Source: Actinotalea sp. Marseille-Q4924 (GTDB lineage Bacteria > Actinomycetota > Actinomycetes > Actinomycetales > Cellulomonadaceae). From it: DNA of 64,000 bases. This document shows positions 37,181 through 45,933 of this stretch, piece by piece. The stretch covers positions 434,001 through 498,000 of the forward strand of contig NZ_CAKAKB010000001.1 of assembly GCF_916618755.1 (NCBI RefSeq). The letters run 5' to 3'. The translations under genes were made by a program, and so were the position numbers. Each line of letters begins with the position of its first letter. The stretch's first letter is position 1. A model generated the notes under the pieces. It was not told the DNA's origin. It ran no database searches and saw only the letters and a program-made list of their open reading frames with translations.

Positions 37181-39564
37181 CCGCCCCGGCTGTCGTGCTG
37201 GAGGCCCAGGGGCGCGCGCCGCGGGCCCGGCCCGCCGTCGACGCCGGCGTGCTCGCCGTGGCGCAGGTGCTCGTCCTGCTCCCGCTCGTGCCGGTCTACG
37301 GGTGGCGCGCCGCGCTGCCCGCCGTGCTCGGCGGCGTGGCGGCCGGGACGGCCCTCGCCGTCGTCGCGGCCGCGCGGCGCTGGAGCGGCCCGGTGACGGC
37401 GGCGCTCGCCGTCGTCGGGTACCTCCTGGTCGGGCCCGCCCTCGCCGCACCGACGACGACGCTGTGGGGCGTCCTGCCCACGCCGGCCGGCGCGCTGCTG
37501 CTCCTGCGCGGGGCCATCACCGTGTGGCGCGAGGTCCTCACCCTCGACCCGTCGCTGGGTGGCAGCGGCAACCTCCTCGCGGCGCCCTTCCTCCTCGCGT
37601 ACGGCGGGACCGTCGTCGGGGTGACGCTCGCGCGCCGCCTCGACGCCCGGGCAGGCGCCGGTGCCGCCGCCGTCCCGCTGGTCACGCTGCTCGTCGCGCT
37701 GCTGCTCGGGACGAAGGAGGCGGTGCAGCCCGTCCTCGCGGGGACGGCCCTCGCCCTCGTCCTGCTCTCCTGGGTCGCGTGGCGCCGAGGGTCCCTCGCG
37801 CCGCGTCGCGTCGTCTCGGCAGCGGTGCTCGTCGCCGTGGCGGTCGCCGGCGGGGCGGTCGTCGGCCCGGTCGTCGGCCAGGACCGCCCGCGGTTCGTGC
37901 TGCGGGACGAGATCGTGCCGCCGTTCGACCCGCGCGACCAGGCGAGCCCGCTGTCCTCGTTCCGTCGCTTCGTCAAGGACTGGCGCGAGACGGAGCTCGT
38001 CACGGTCCGGGGCCTGCCGGAGGGCGCCGCGGTCCGCATCGCGACGATGGACGCCTTCGACGGCGTCGTGTGGGACGTCGCCGGTTCCGAGGCCGCCGAG
38101 GGGTCGGGCCGGTTCCGCCGCGTCGGCGAGACCATCCAGGCCACGGAGCGCGGGGAGCAGGCCACCGTCGAGGTCGAGGTGCACACCCTGCCGGGGGTGT
38201 GGCTGCCCACCGTCGGCTACGCCGAGCGGATCGACTTCACCGGGCCCGAGCCGCTCGAGCGGGCCGCGGACCTGCGGTACAACGACGCCACCGGCACCGC
38301 CGTCCTCACCGACGGCGTCCCGGACGGCACCCGCTTCACCGCGCAGGTCGTCGTGCCGCCCGCGCTCGCGCCCGACGAGCTCGGCGGCGCCGCCGTCGGG
38401 GCGGTGCGACTGCCGGAGCCGCGGGCCGTCCCGGAGGCGGTGCCGCTCCTGGCCGGTGAGATCGCCGGCACGGCCTCGACGCCCGCGCTCGTGGCCGAGG
38501 CGCTCGCCGCCGGCCTGCGCGAGCGCGGCTGGTTCAGCCACGGCCTCGTGGAGTCCGGCGACCACCCGTCGCTGTCCGGCCACGGCGCCGACCGGCTCAC
38601 GACGCTCCTCACCGGCGACCTCATGGTGGGCGACGGTGAGCAGTACGCGTCCGCGATGGCGCTCATGGCCCGCGAGATGGGCCTGCCCTCCCGGGTCGTC
38701 CTCGGCCTCGTGCCCGGGGAGGACCAGGCGGGCGCCGAGGAGGTCACGCTCACGGGCGACGACGTCGAGGCGTGGGTCGAGATCGCCTTCGCGGGACACG
38801 GCTGGGTCGCGTTCGACGCCACTCCGGACGAGAGCAAGACGCCGCGGGAGGACACGCCCGACCAGGAGGCGCAGCCGCAGCCGCAGGTCCGGCAGCCGCC
38901 CCCGCCGCCGCCGGACCCGGTGACGCCGCCCGACGACGACACGGAGCAGCCGCGCACGGACGCACCGCCTGAGCCCCGGACCGGCGTCGACGACCTGCGC
39001 CCGTACCTCGTGGCCGCCGCGGTGGTCGCCGTCCCGCTCCTGGTGCTCCTCGGACCGCTGCTGCTCGTCGGCGCGCTCAAGGTGCGACGACGTCGGAGGC
39101 GCCGCACCACCGGGGGACCGGTCGAGCGGGTGGTCGGCGGCTGGGACGAGCTGCTGGACCACGCCCACGACCTGCGCCGACCCGCACCGCGGCGTGCGAC
39201 GCGGCGGGAGACCGCCGTGCACCTCGCCGAGTCGTTCGCGGCGGCCGTGCCCGAGCAGCGCACGCCGGTCGGTGCGACGCGCGGACCGGCGGGGCCGTCG
39301 CGGCGTCGTCCGGGGGTCGCCGGACCGGTCGCCGGACTGGCGGCACGTGCCGACGCCGTGGTGTTCGGGCCGGGCGAGCCGACGCGGGAGCAGGTCGAGG
39401 CGTACTGGCAGCAGGTGGATGCCGCACTGCGCTCGCTGCAGGCCGCGGTCCCCGCACGCGATCGCGTCCGTGCCCGCTGGTCCACCGCCTCGTTGCGGGC
39501 CCGGCGCCGGGAGCGCACGGCGGCTCGTCGCGCGCGCCCTGTGGACGGAGCGCCCGGAGGCTGA
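37177..39564 (+). CDS. TgpA-like membrane protein with catalytically dead transglutaminase domain
   Basis: 795 residues: about six N-terminal helices (25-230), an extracellular transglutaminase-like domain (about 250-560), a Pro-rich linker, one more helix (about 608-632) and a cytoplasmic tail. At the site where active members have a Cys (GxCE-F/Y-A), this protein reads VGDGEQYASAMALMA, with Gly487. The usual catalytic His (D-x-HAWVE) is Glu531 in DDVEAWVEI. Only the third position, Asp547 in FDATP, remains. The rest of the fold is well kept and the frame is clean, so this looks like a pseudoenzyme, not a decaying gene. It follows moxR and DUF58 in the usual order. Confidence 0.85.
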   Translation: MTAPAVVLEAQGRAPRARPAVDAGVLAVAQVLVLLPLVPVYGWRAALPAVLGGVAAGTALAVVAAARRWSGPVTAALAVVGYLLVGPALAAPTTTLWGVLPTPAGALLLLRGAITVWREVLTLDPSLGGSGNLLAAPFLLAYGGTVVGVTLARRLDARAGAGAAAVPLVTLLVALLLGTKEAVQPVLAGTALALVLLSWVAWRRGSLAPRRVVSAAVLVAVAVAGGAVVGPVVGQDRPRFVLRDEIVPPFDPRDQASPLSSFRRFVKDWRETELVTVRGLPEGAAVRIATMDAFDGVVWDVAGSEAAEGSGRFRRVGETIQATERGEQATVEVEVHTLPGVWLPTVGYAERIDFTGPEPLERAADLRYNDATGTAVLTDGVPDGTRFTAQVVVPPALAPDELGGAAVGAVRLPEPRAVPEAVPLLAGEIAGTASTPALVAEALAAGLRERGWFSHGLVESGDHPSLSGHGADRLTTLLTGDLMVGDGEQYASAMALMAREMGLPSRVVLGLVPGEDQAGAEEVTLTGDDVEAWVEIAFAGHGWVAFDATPDESKTPREDTPDQEAQPQPQVRQPPPPPPDPVTPPDDDTEQPRTDAPPEPRTGVDDLRPYLVAAAVVAVPLLVLLGPLLLVGALKVRRRRRRRTTGGPVERVVGGWDELLDHAHDLRRPAPRRATRRETAVHLAESFAAAVPEQRTPVGATRGPAGPSRRRPGVAGPVAGLAARADAVVFGPGEPTREQVEAYWQQVDAALRSLQAAVPARDRVRARWSTASLRARRRERTAARRARPVDGAPGG

Positions 39565-39693
39565 TCGAGGTGGGAGCCTCACGAGGGCGGCAGGACCTGC
39601 CGATAGGCACACGACAGCAGCCGCACCGAGCAGGCCCGAGCCCGCGAGGACGACGGCGCCGCGGGACGCGTGACCCAGGGGGAGAAGGACCGG

Positions 39694-40917
39694 ATGTCGA
39701 TGGCCGTAGGAGCGCCCGCGAGCATGGGGCGACGTCTGCTCGCCGCCCTCGTCGACGGTGCGCTGGCCCTCGTCCTCGTCGTGCTGCCGGTGGCGCTCGC
39801 CGTCCTGCCGGGGCGGGGCGAGCCGGACGCGTCGCTCGCCGCCGGCCCGCTCGCCGCCGGCTCGGTGCTGCTCCTGGGGCTGACGGTGACCCAGTGGGTG
39901 CTCCTGGGCCGTCGCGGCTGGACGGTCGGCAAGCGGCTCCTGGGCGTGCTGGTCCTCAGCGAGCGGTCGGGCTTCCCTCCCGGTCTCGGCCCGGCGTTCC
40001 TCCGCCTCCTCGTGCCCGCCGCCGCGAACCTGCTGCCGCTGCTCGGACCGGTCCTCGTGCACCTCTCGCCGTTCTTCGACCCGTCGGGGCGGCGTCAGGG
40101 CTGGCACGACAAGGTGGCGGGGACGGTGGTCGTCGACGCGCGACGCGCCCCGGCGCCGGGCGCCGGCCAGGTGGAGCGCCGCCTGCAGCACCTGCTGACC
40201 CCGGTCGGGACGCCGGTTCCGGCGTCCGCCACCGACCGGCCGTGGTCACCGACGACGGCGCCCGCCTCGCCGCCGGCGCCGCTGCCCGACGAGCTCGAGG
40301 ACACGGGGGTCGTCCAGCAGGTCCCGGGCGTGAGCGCCCGGCCCACCGCACCGTGGGCGCCGTCGTCGGCCGAGCCGGCAGCGGTGCCGGCACGGCCCTC
40401 CGCCCTCCACGCGCCGGCGCTCAGCCGCGGCCTGGTCGCGGGGACCCGCGTCGTCCCGGCACCGGAGGTGGTGACCTCCGTCCCGTTCCCGCACCAGCCG
40501 TCGCGCGAGGAGGAGGACGTGGAGTCGACGCGCCTGCGTCCGGCCCGGGCGAAGGTCCCCGAGCTCGCCGCGTCGGACCACGAGGCCACGGTCGAGCTCA
40601 CGGACGGCCAGCGGGTCACCTTCAGCGGTGTGGCGCTCGTCGGCCGCAACCCGACGCCGCGGGCGGGGGAGGACGGCTGCCGTCTCATCCGGGTGGCGGA
40701 CCCGGGACGCTCGGTGTCGAAGACCCACCTGCTCCTGGGCGTGGACCGCAACGGCCTGTGGGTCAAGGACCGGCACTCGACCAACGGCACCGTGGTGACG
40801 CTCGCGGACGGCCAGCAGATCCTCTGCGGCGCCGACCAGCAGGTCCGCCTGCCCGCCGGTGCCTCGGTGGCCTTCGGCGACTACGGCTTGTCGGTCGCCA
40901 CCGTCGACGCCGTCTGA
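39694..40917 (+). CDS. RDD-family membrane protein with C-terminal FHA domain
   Basis: A 407-residue protein. The RDD membrane domain (about 8-150) begins MGRRLLAALVDGALAL and includes the GWTVGKRLLGVLV and GWHDKVAGTVVV segments. A disordered linker (about 165-285) precedes an FHA domain (about 305-400) with LVGRNP, SVSKTHLLL and STNGTVV. The ATG at 39694 has GGAGAAGGA upstream; a GTG at 39670 would add eight residues. It closes the cluster with a second phosphothreonine reader, this one membrane bound. Its 3' end overlaps the convergent transporter gene by 37 bases. Confidence 0.87.
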   Translation: MSMAVGAPASMGRRLLAALVDGALALVLVVLPVALAVLPGRGEPDASLAAGPLAAGSVLLLGLTVTQWVLLGRRGWTVGKRLLGVLVLSERSGFPPGLGPAFLRLLVPAAANLLPLLGPVLVHLSPFFDPSGRRQGWHDKVAGTVVVDARRAPAPGAGQVERRLQHLLTPVGTPVPASATDRPWSPTTAPASPPAPLPDELEDTGVVQQVPGVSARPTAPWAPSSAEPAAVPARPSALHAPALSRGLVAGTRVVPAPEVVTSVPFPHQPSREEEDVESTRLRPARAKVPELAASDHEATVELTDGQRVTFSGVALVGRNPTPRAGEDGCRLIRVADPGRSVSKTHLLLGVDRNGLWVKDRHSTNGTVVTLADGQQILCGADQQVRLPAGASVAFGDYGLSVATVDAV

Positions 40918-41846
40918 CCGTCGAGCGGCGCCTGCGCCGCCGCGCCCCGCCGGGCCAGCCGCTGCGTGCGGCCGTGCCGCAGCCCGTCGACGGTGAGCAC
41001 GACGACGGCGAGCCACACCAGACCGAACCCCCACCACCGGGCGGCCGGCATGGCCTCCCCGAACACGAGCACGCCGATGGCGAACTGCATGGTCGGCGCG
41101 AGGTACTGCAGCAGCCCGATGACGCTGAGCGGCAGTCGCCGAGCGGCGCCCCCGAAGAGCAGCAGCGGGACGGCGGTGACCACCCCGGCCGACGCGAGCG
41201 CGAGCGCGTGGCCGGTGCCGTGCGCGCCGAAGGTGCTCTGGCCCGACGCGCCGAGCCAGAGCAGGTACACCAGGGCGGCGGGGGTGAGGAAGGCCGTCTC
41301 GACCGCCAGGCTCGTCACCGCCGGCACGCTGCGCCCGACCCGGTTCTTGATGAGGCCGTACAGCCCGAAGGACACGGCGAGGACGAGCGCGATCCAGGGG
41401 AGCTCGCCGACCCCGGCGGTGATGACGACGACGGCGACCGTGCCGAGCCCGACCGCGACCCACTGCGCGGGCCGCATGCGCTCGCGCAGGACGAGGACGG
41501 CGAGCGACACCGTGACGAGCGGGTTGATGTAGTAGCCGAGCGCCGCGTCGACGGTGCGCCCGGACAGGACGCCGACGACGTAGGTGGTCCAGTTGGCCGC
41601 GACGAGCACGCCCGCGAGGGCGAGGAGGCCGAGGCTGCGCCGGTCCAGCGCGCGCACGGTCCGCCAGGCGCGCGTGACGGCCAGGAGCAGCGCGCACACG
41701 ACGAGGGACCAGACCACGCGGTGGGCGATGATCTCCAGCGGCGAGGCGGGTTCGAGGAGGGGGAAGTAGACCGGGAGGAGCCCCCACAGCCCGTAGGCGC
41801 CGAGACCAAGGGCCAGGCCGGTGCGGGAGGTCGTGGCGTGCGGCAC
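40881..41846 (-). CDS. rarD: RarD-type EamA-family transporter
   Basis: A 321-residue integral membrane protein with about ten helices, drug/metabolite transporter superfamily. The RarD-specific YGLWGLLPVYFPLLEP, EIIAHRVVWS and ALGYYINPLVTV segments are present. Substrate is unknown for the subfamily. The GTG at 41846 follows a TAGGTT -10 element by 6 bases, consistent with a leaderless mRNA. Convergent with the RDD/FHA gene, divergent from fprA. Confidence 0.9.
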   Translation of the reverse strand: MPHATTSRTGLALGLGAYGLWGLLPVYFPLLEPASPLEIIAHRVVWSLVVCALLLAVTRAWRTVRALDRRSLGLLALAGVLVAANWTTYVVGVLSGRTVDAALGYYINPLVTVSLAVLVLRERMRPAQWVAVGLGTVAVVVITAGVGELPWIALVLAVSFGLYGLIKNRVGRSVPAVTSLAVETAFLTPAALVYLLWLGASGQSTFGAHGTGHALALASAGVVTAVPLLLFGGAARRLPLSVIGLLQYLAPTMQFAIGVLVFGEAMPAARWWGFGLVWLAVVVLTVDGLRHGRTQRLARRGAAAQAPLDGQTASTVATDKP

Positions 41847-41852
41847 GCGCTG

Positions 41853-41858
41853 AACCTA
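41853..41858 (-). promoter_or_regulatory. -10 element of the rarD-like gene, leaderless arrangement
   Basis: Minus-strand TAGGTT ends 6 bases before the GTG start, so the transcript should begin at the start codon. Confidence 0.45.
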
Positions 41859-41915
41859 CGCCTCTCGTCGCTGAGGGTCGTCCCATGACCCCCCCGGGGG
41901 TGCGTCGGGGCCGCC

Positions 41916-41921
41916 TACACT
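41916..41921 (+). promoter_or_regulatory. -10 element of fprA
   Basis: TACACT predicts a transcript start near 41928, leaving a leader of about 59 bases before the fprA GTG. No -35 match is seen. Confidence 0.4.
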
Positions 41922-41986
41922 GGGCCGCAGCGTCCCCGCGCGGGCCACGGGTCTCGCGCTCCCCCTCCCGGAAGGCTCCTTCTCAC

Positions 41987-43348
41987 GTGAGCAGCAGCAG
42001 CGCCCTGCGCGTCGCGGTCGTCGGTGCGGGCCCCGCGGGCATCTACGCCTCGGACATCCTCTCCAAGTCGGGCCTGGAGGTCTCCATCGACCTCTTCGAG
42101 CGCCTCCCCGCGCCCTTCGGCCTCGTCCGGTACGGCGTCGCCCCGGACCACCCGCGGATCAAGCAGATCATCGTGGCGCTGCACAAGATCCTCGAGCGCG
42201 GCGACATCCGGCTGCTCAGCAACGTCGACTACGGCACCGACGTCGACCTGGACGACCTGCGCCGCTTCTACGACGCCGTGATCTTCTCCACCGGTGCCAT
42301 CAAGGACGCCCACCTGCGCATCCCCGGCATCGAGATGCCCGGCTCGTACGGCGCCGCGGACTTCGTCTCCTGGTACGACGGGCACCCCGACGTCCCCCGC
42401 ACCTGGCCGCTGGAGGCGGAGCAGATCGCCGTCGTCGGGGCGGGCAACGTCGCGCTCGACGTGGCGCGGATCCTCGCCAAGCACCCGCAGGACCTGCTGG
42501 CGACCGAGGTCCCGGACAACGTCTACCAGGGGCTCCTCGCCAACCCGGTCACCGACGTGCATGTCTTCGCGCGGCGCGGCCCCGCGCAGGTGAAGTTCAG
42601 CCCGCTCGAGCTGCGCGAGCTGGGTCACGTGCCGGACGTCGACGTCGTCGTCTACCCCGAGGACTTCGAGTTCGACGAGGGCTCGATGGCCCAGATCCAC
42701 TCCTCGAACCAGACCAAGCAGGTCGTCAAGACCCTGACCGACTGGACCCTGCGGGAGCCGGAGGAGCTCACGGCGAGCCGGCGCATCCACCTGCACTTCC
42801 TCCACCGGCCCGTCGAGGTCCTGGGCGACGGCCGGGTGACGGGGCTGCGGACCGAGCGCACCATCCTCACCGGCGACGGCACGGTCGCCGGGACGGGGGA
42901 GATGCACGACTGGCCGGTCCAGGCCGTCTACCGCGCGGTGGGCTACTTCGGGACGCCGCTGCCGGGCATCCCGTTCGACGAGGCCGCCGGCGTCATCGCG
43001 AACCGCGAGGGGCGCGTCGTGCAGGCCGACGGCGAGCCGGTCCCCGGCGTCTACACGACCGGCTGGATCAAGCGCGGCCCGGTCGGCCTCATCGGCCACA
43101 CCAAGTCCGACGCCACGGAGACGGTGAAGCACCTGGTCTCCGACGTCGACATGCTCGAGCGGGCTCCCGAGCGCGACCCGGGCGCGGTCACCGCGTTCCT
43201 CGCCGGCAAGGGCGTCGGGCACGTCGAGTGGTCGGGCTGGATGCTGCTGGACGCGTACGAGCAGGAGCTCGGCAAGCCGCACGGTCGCCAGCGTGTCAAG
43301 GTCGTGCCGCGCGAGGAGATGCTCGCCGTCATCCGCGGCGAGGCCTGA
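41987..43348 (+). CDS. fprA: Ferredoxin/adrenodoxin-type NADP+ reductase (FprA)
   Basis: A 453-residue FAD enzyme that exchanges electrons between NADPH and ferredoxins, of the adrenodoxin reductase family. FAD motif VAVVGAGPAGIYASDIL at about 9-25, NADP motif VVGAGNVALDVARIL near 148, and the C-terminal GWIKRGPVGLIGHTKSDA signature are clear. GTG 41987 starts the protein right at the FAD fold and has GGAAGG upstream; the open frame back to 41885 is not conserved-looking. No fused ferredoxin domain is present. Confidence 0.92.
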   Translation: MSSSSALRVAVVGAGPAGIYASDILSKSGLEVSIDLFERLPAPFGLVRYGVAPDHPRIKQIIVALHKILERGDIRLLSNVDYGTDVDLDDLRRFYDAVIFSTGAIKDAHLRIPGIEMPGSYGAADFVSWYDGHPDVPRTWPLEAEQIAVVGAGNVALDVARILAKHPQDLLATEVPDNVYQGLLANPVTDVHVFARRGPAQVKFSPLELRELGHVPDVDVVVYPEDFEFDEGSMAQIHSSNQTKQVVKTLTDWTLREPEELTASRRIHLHFLHRPVEVLGDGRVTGLRTERTILTGDGTVAGTGEMHDWPVQAVYRAVGYFGTPLPGIPFDEAAGVIANREGRVVQADGEPVPGVYTTGWIKRGPVGLIGHTKSDATETVKHLVSDVDMLERAPERDPGAVTAFLAGKGVGHVEWSGWMLLDAYEQELGKPHGRQRVKVVPREEMLAVIRGEA

Positions 43349-43509
43349 CACCCGACGGGTCCCCCCGCCGTCGACGCCCTGCCACCGGGAACGGGGGCGC
43401 GGCGTCCGGCGTTGTGCCTGGTGGGCGTGCGTGACCCTGCCCGCCGTGGTGCGCCGGCACCCGGACGGGGACCGGTCCCGCGTGCGGACGGCGCGAGGAG
43501 GAGGCAGGC

Positions 43510-44382
43510 GTGGGTCGGCGTCACGTCAACGGTCTGAAGACGGCGGGCCTCTTCGGTGTGCTGTGGGTCGTGGTGCTGCTGCTCGGGGGCCTCGTCGGCG
43601 ACGGACGCTGGATCTGGCTGTTCGCCGGGATCGGGCTGCTCGGCACGGCCTACGGCTACTGGAACTCCGACAGGATCGCGATCCGCGCGATGCGGGCGCG
43701 GCCGGTCAGCGAGCTCGAGCAGCCGGGGATGTACCGGATCGTCCGGGAGCTGTCGGTCGCCGCGCGTCAGCCGATGCCGCGCCTGTACGTCTCGCCGACC
43801 ATGGCCCCGAACGCGTTCGCGACGGGACGCAACCCCAAGAACGCCGCGGTGTGCTGCACCGAGGGGATCCTCCGGCTCCTCGACGAGCGTGAGCTGCGGG
43901 GAGTCCTCGGCCACGAGCTCATGCACGTGTACAACCGCGACATCCTCACCTCGTCGGTCGCCGCGGCGCTCGCGGGCATCATCACCTCGGTCGCCCAGCT
44001 CCTCATGTTCTTCGGCGGGGACCGGGACCGGGGCGGCAACCCGATCGCCGTGCTCGCCATGGCCCTCCTGGCCCCCTTCGCGGCGATGCTCATCCAGCTC
44101 GCCATCAGCCGGACGCGCGAGTACGACGCCGACGAGGACGGGGCTCGTCTCACCGGCGACCCGCTCGCCCTCGCCTCAGCGCTCGCGAAGCTCAAGCGGG
44201 GCACGCAGCGCGCCCCGCTGCCCGCGAACCGGGACCTCGTCGACGTCAGCCACCTCATGATCGCCAACCCGTTCCGCGGGGGTGGGATGGCCACGATGTT
44301 CGCGACCCACCCGCCGATGGCGGACCGGATCCGCCGTCTCACCGCGATGGCCGACGAGCAGGGCGGCATCACCCGGTTCTGA
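43510..44382 (+). CDS. htpX: HtpX-family membrane zinc metalloprotease
   Basis: A 290-residue M48 protease for quality control of membrane proteins. Two helices near the N terminus (about 10-55), the zinc motif HELMH with His135, Glu136 and His139, then two more helices (about 150-210) and the EYDADEDGARLTGD segment supplying the third ligand. GAGGAGGAGG precedes the GTG start. Convergent with yajQ. Confidence 0.95.
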   Translation: MGRRHVNGLKTAGLFGVLWVVVLLLGGLVGDGRWIWLFAGIGLLGTAYGYWNSDRIAIRAMRARPVSELEQPGMYRIVRELSVAARQPMPRLYVSPTMAPNAFATGRNPKNAAVCCTEGILRLLDERELRGVLGHELMHVYNRDILTSSVAAALAGIITSVAQLLMFFGGDRDRGGNPIAVLAMALLAPFAAMLIQLAISRTREYDADEDGARLTGDPLALASALAKLKRGTQRAPLPANRDLVDVSHLMIANPFRGGGMATMFATHPPMADRIRRLTAMADEQGGITRF

Positions 44383-44389
44383 CGGACCG

Positions 44390-44429
44390 TGGCCGCGCTG
44401 GTGATGGGACGCCCGCTCGAGCGGGGCCG
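44390..44429. terminator. Hairpin between convergent htpX and yajQ
   Basis: CCCGCTCGAGCGGG (44412-44425) is a perfect palindrome, with weaker outer pairing of GACGG near 44382 and CCGTC near 44427. It is the only structure between the two convergent genes. Confidence 0.4.
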
Positions 44430-44921
44430 TCAGCGGTAGTTGACGAACTGCAGCGCCACGTCGAGGTCGGCCTGCTTGAGCATCGCGATGACGGCCTGGA
44501 GGTCGTCCCTGCTCTTGGCGGAGACGCGCAGCTCCTCGCCCTGGATCTGCGCCTTCACGCCCTTGGGCCCCTCGTCGCGGATGAGCTTGGTGATCTTCTT
44601 CGCCTCGTCGGTCGCGATGCCCTCCTTGACCGCGGCCTCGAGTCGGTACTCCTTGCCGGACGGCTTGGGGTCGCCCGAGTCGAGCGACTTCAGCGAGATC
44701 CCCCGCTTGACGAGCTTGGTCTCGAAGACGTCCAGGACGGCCTTGACCCGCTCCTCGGAGTTGGCGGTCATGACGATCTTCTCGCCGCTCCAGGCGATGG
44801 AGGCGCCGACGTTCTTGAAGTCGTAGCGCTGCGAGATCTCCTTCGCGGCCTGGTTGAGCGCGTTGTCGACCTCCTGGCGGTCGACCTTGCTGACCACGTC
44901 GAACGACGACTCCGATGCCAT
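44430..44921 (-). CDS. yajQ: YajQ-family nucleotide-binding protein
   Basis: A 163-residue protein of the UPF0234/YajQ family with two ferredoxin-like folds. [20 protein letters not shown] at the start and [20 protein letters not shown] near the end are characteristic. Relatives bind nucleic acids or cyclic di-GMP; the physiological role here is not known. AGAGGGAG precedes the ATG. tRNA-Tyr is divergent. Confidence 0.94.
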   Translation of the reverse strand: MASESSFDVVSKVDRQEVDNALNQAAKEISQRYDFKNVGASIAWSGEKIVMTANSEERVKAVLDVFETKLVKRGISLKSLDSGDPKPSGKEYRLEAAVKEGIATDEAKKITKLIRDEGPKGVKAQIQGEELRVSAKSRDDLQAVIAMLKQADLDVALQFVNYR

Positions 44922-44966
44922 GGGTGCTCCCTCTGCTGCGTGTGCGGACCGGCCTGCAGGACTTGC

Positions 44967-44972
44967 TATCCT
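44967..44972 (+). promoter_or_regulatory. -10 element of tRNA-Tyr
   Basis: TATCCT in an unusually AT-containing stretch, about 66 bases before the mature tRNA 5' end. Confidence 0.4.
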
Positions 44973-45037
44973 TCCATCCGCGGCCGGTCCGATCGAGCGC
45001 GCCCCCTCACGGGAGGCGCTCGGGGCCGGAGGCGTAC

Positions 45038-45119
45038 GGCAGGTTGCCCGAGCGGCCAAAGGGAGCTGACTGTAAATCAGCCGCGTCATGCTACGGGGGT
45101 TCGAATCCCTCACCTGCCA
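45038..45119 (+). tRNA. tRNA-Tyr (anticodon GTA)
   Basis: An 82-base class II tRNA. Acceptor GGCAGGT pairs with ACCTGCC, anticodon stem GCTGA/TCAGC encloses CTGTAAA with anticodon GTA at 45072-45074. A long variable arm and the T loop TTCGAAT are present. The discriminator is A and the CCA is not encoded. A strong hairpin follows. Confidence 0.95.
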
Positions 45120-45125
45120 CGCCGT

Positions 45126-45163
45126 CACGAGACCCCGCCCGGACGACCGGGCGGGGTCTCGTG
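45126..45163 (+). terminator. Terminator of tRNA-Tyr
   Basis: A perfect 17-bp stem (CACGAGACCCCGCCCGG and its complement) with a 4-base ACGA loop begins 7 bases after the tRNA. No T tract, as is usual in such GC-rich genomes. Confidence 0.8.
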
Positions 45164-45230
45164 CGTCCGGGCCCTTCCCGGCCGAGGTGTCGCCGGCGTG
45201 GCGCGGCATCGTCGCTGGCAGGCTTCGCGC

Positions 45231-45782
45231 ATGCAGCCGTGGCAGACCCGCAGCACCACCGTCGTCTACGAGAACCCGTGGGTGGTCGTCCGGGAGGACG
45301 CCGTCCGCCGACCCGACGGCGGGAACGGGATCTACGGGGTCCTCCAGGTCCGGCAGCCCTCGGTCTTCGTCGTCCCCATGACCGACGACGACGAGGTCGT
45401 GCTCGTCGAGGTCCCGCGGTACACGACCGGGTCGCTCTCGCTGGAGGTGCCGGCCGGGGGCTCGGACGGTGAGGACCTCCTGCACGCGGCCCAGCGGGAG
45501 CTGCTGGAGGAGACCGGCCTCGAGGCGGACAGCTGGCAGCAGGTCGGCAGCATGATGGCCCTCAACGGGATCTGCCACGCCCCGGAGCACGTCTTCCTGG
45601 CCCGGGGTGTGCGCCGTTCCGCGGCGGCCGACGACGACGCCCGCGCCGAGGAGGGCATCGCGACGGTCCGGCGCGTCCCGTGGGGCGACGTGCTGGACCT
45701 CGTCCGGGACGGCACGATCACGGACGGCGAGTCGGTCGCGGCGCTCCTGTACGCCGCCCTCGCCCTGGGTCGCGTGCGCTGA
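45231..45782 (+). CDS. NUDIX hydrolase, ADP-ribose pyrophosphatase-like
   Basis: A 183-residue hydrolase of nucleoside-diphosphate-linked compounds. The NUDIX helix [14 protein letters not shown] is intact and follows [11 protein letters not shown], one residue shorter than the usual G-x5-E spacing. The upstream SLSLEVPAG and downstream VFLARGV segments resemble ADP-sugar pyrophosphatases. The ATG at 45231 begins the recognisable fold ([14 protein letters not shown]); earlier frame overlaps tRNA-Tyr and cannot be coding. Confidence 0.85.
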   Translation: MQPWQTRSTTVVYENPWVVVREDAVRRPDGGNGIYGVLQVRQPSVFVVPMTDDDEVVLVEVPRYTTGSLSLEVPAGGSDGEDLLHAAQRELLEETGLEADSWQQVGSMMALNGICHAPEHVFLARGVRRSAAADDDARAEEGIATVRRVPWGDVLDLVRDGTITDGESVAALLYAALALGRVR

Positions 45783-45933
45783 GCGGCCCCCGTCGGCGCG
45801 GAGGACGTTCGGACCTGTCCCGGGGCGTCCCCGTCGTCGAGCGTGGAGGCACGAGCGGCCGCGCGGTCGGGCACCCGCCCGACGACGACGCCGCGGCCCG
45901 GGACCGGCGACGGCGCCGGGGAGGAGGTGCTCG

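Noticed and set aside
40881-40917. 37-base convergent overlap of the RDD-FHA and rarD-like genes as a regulatory antisense pair
   Set aside because: Short 3' overlaps are common in dense GC-rich genomes, and no promoter or structure marks this one.
44940-45230. Upstream extension of the NUDIX gene
   Set aside because: It would read through tRNA-Tyr and its terminator; the NUDIX fold starts at ATG 45231.
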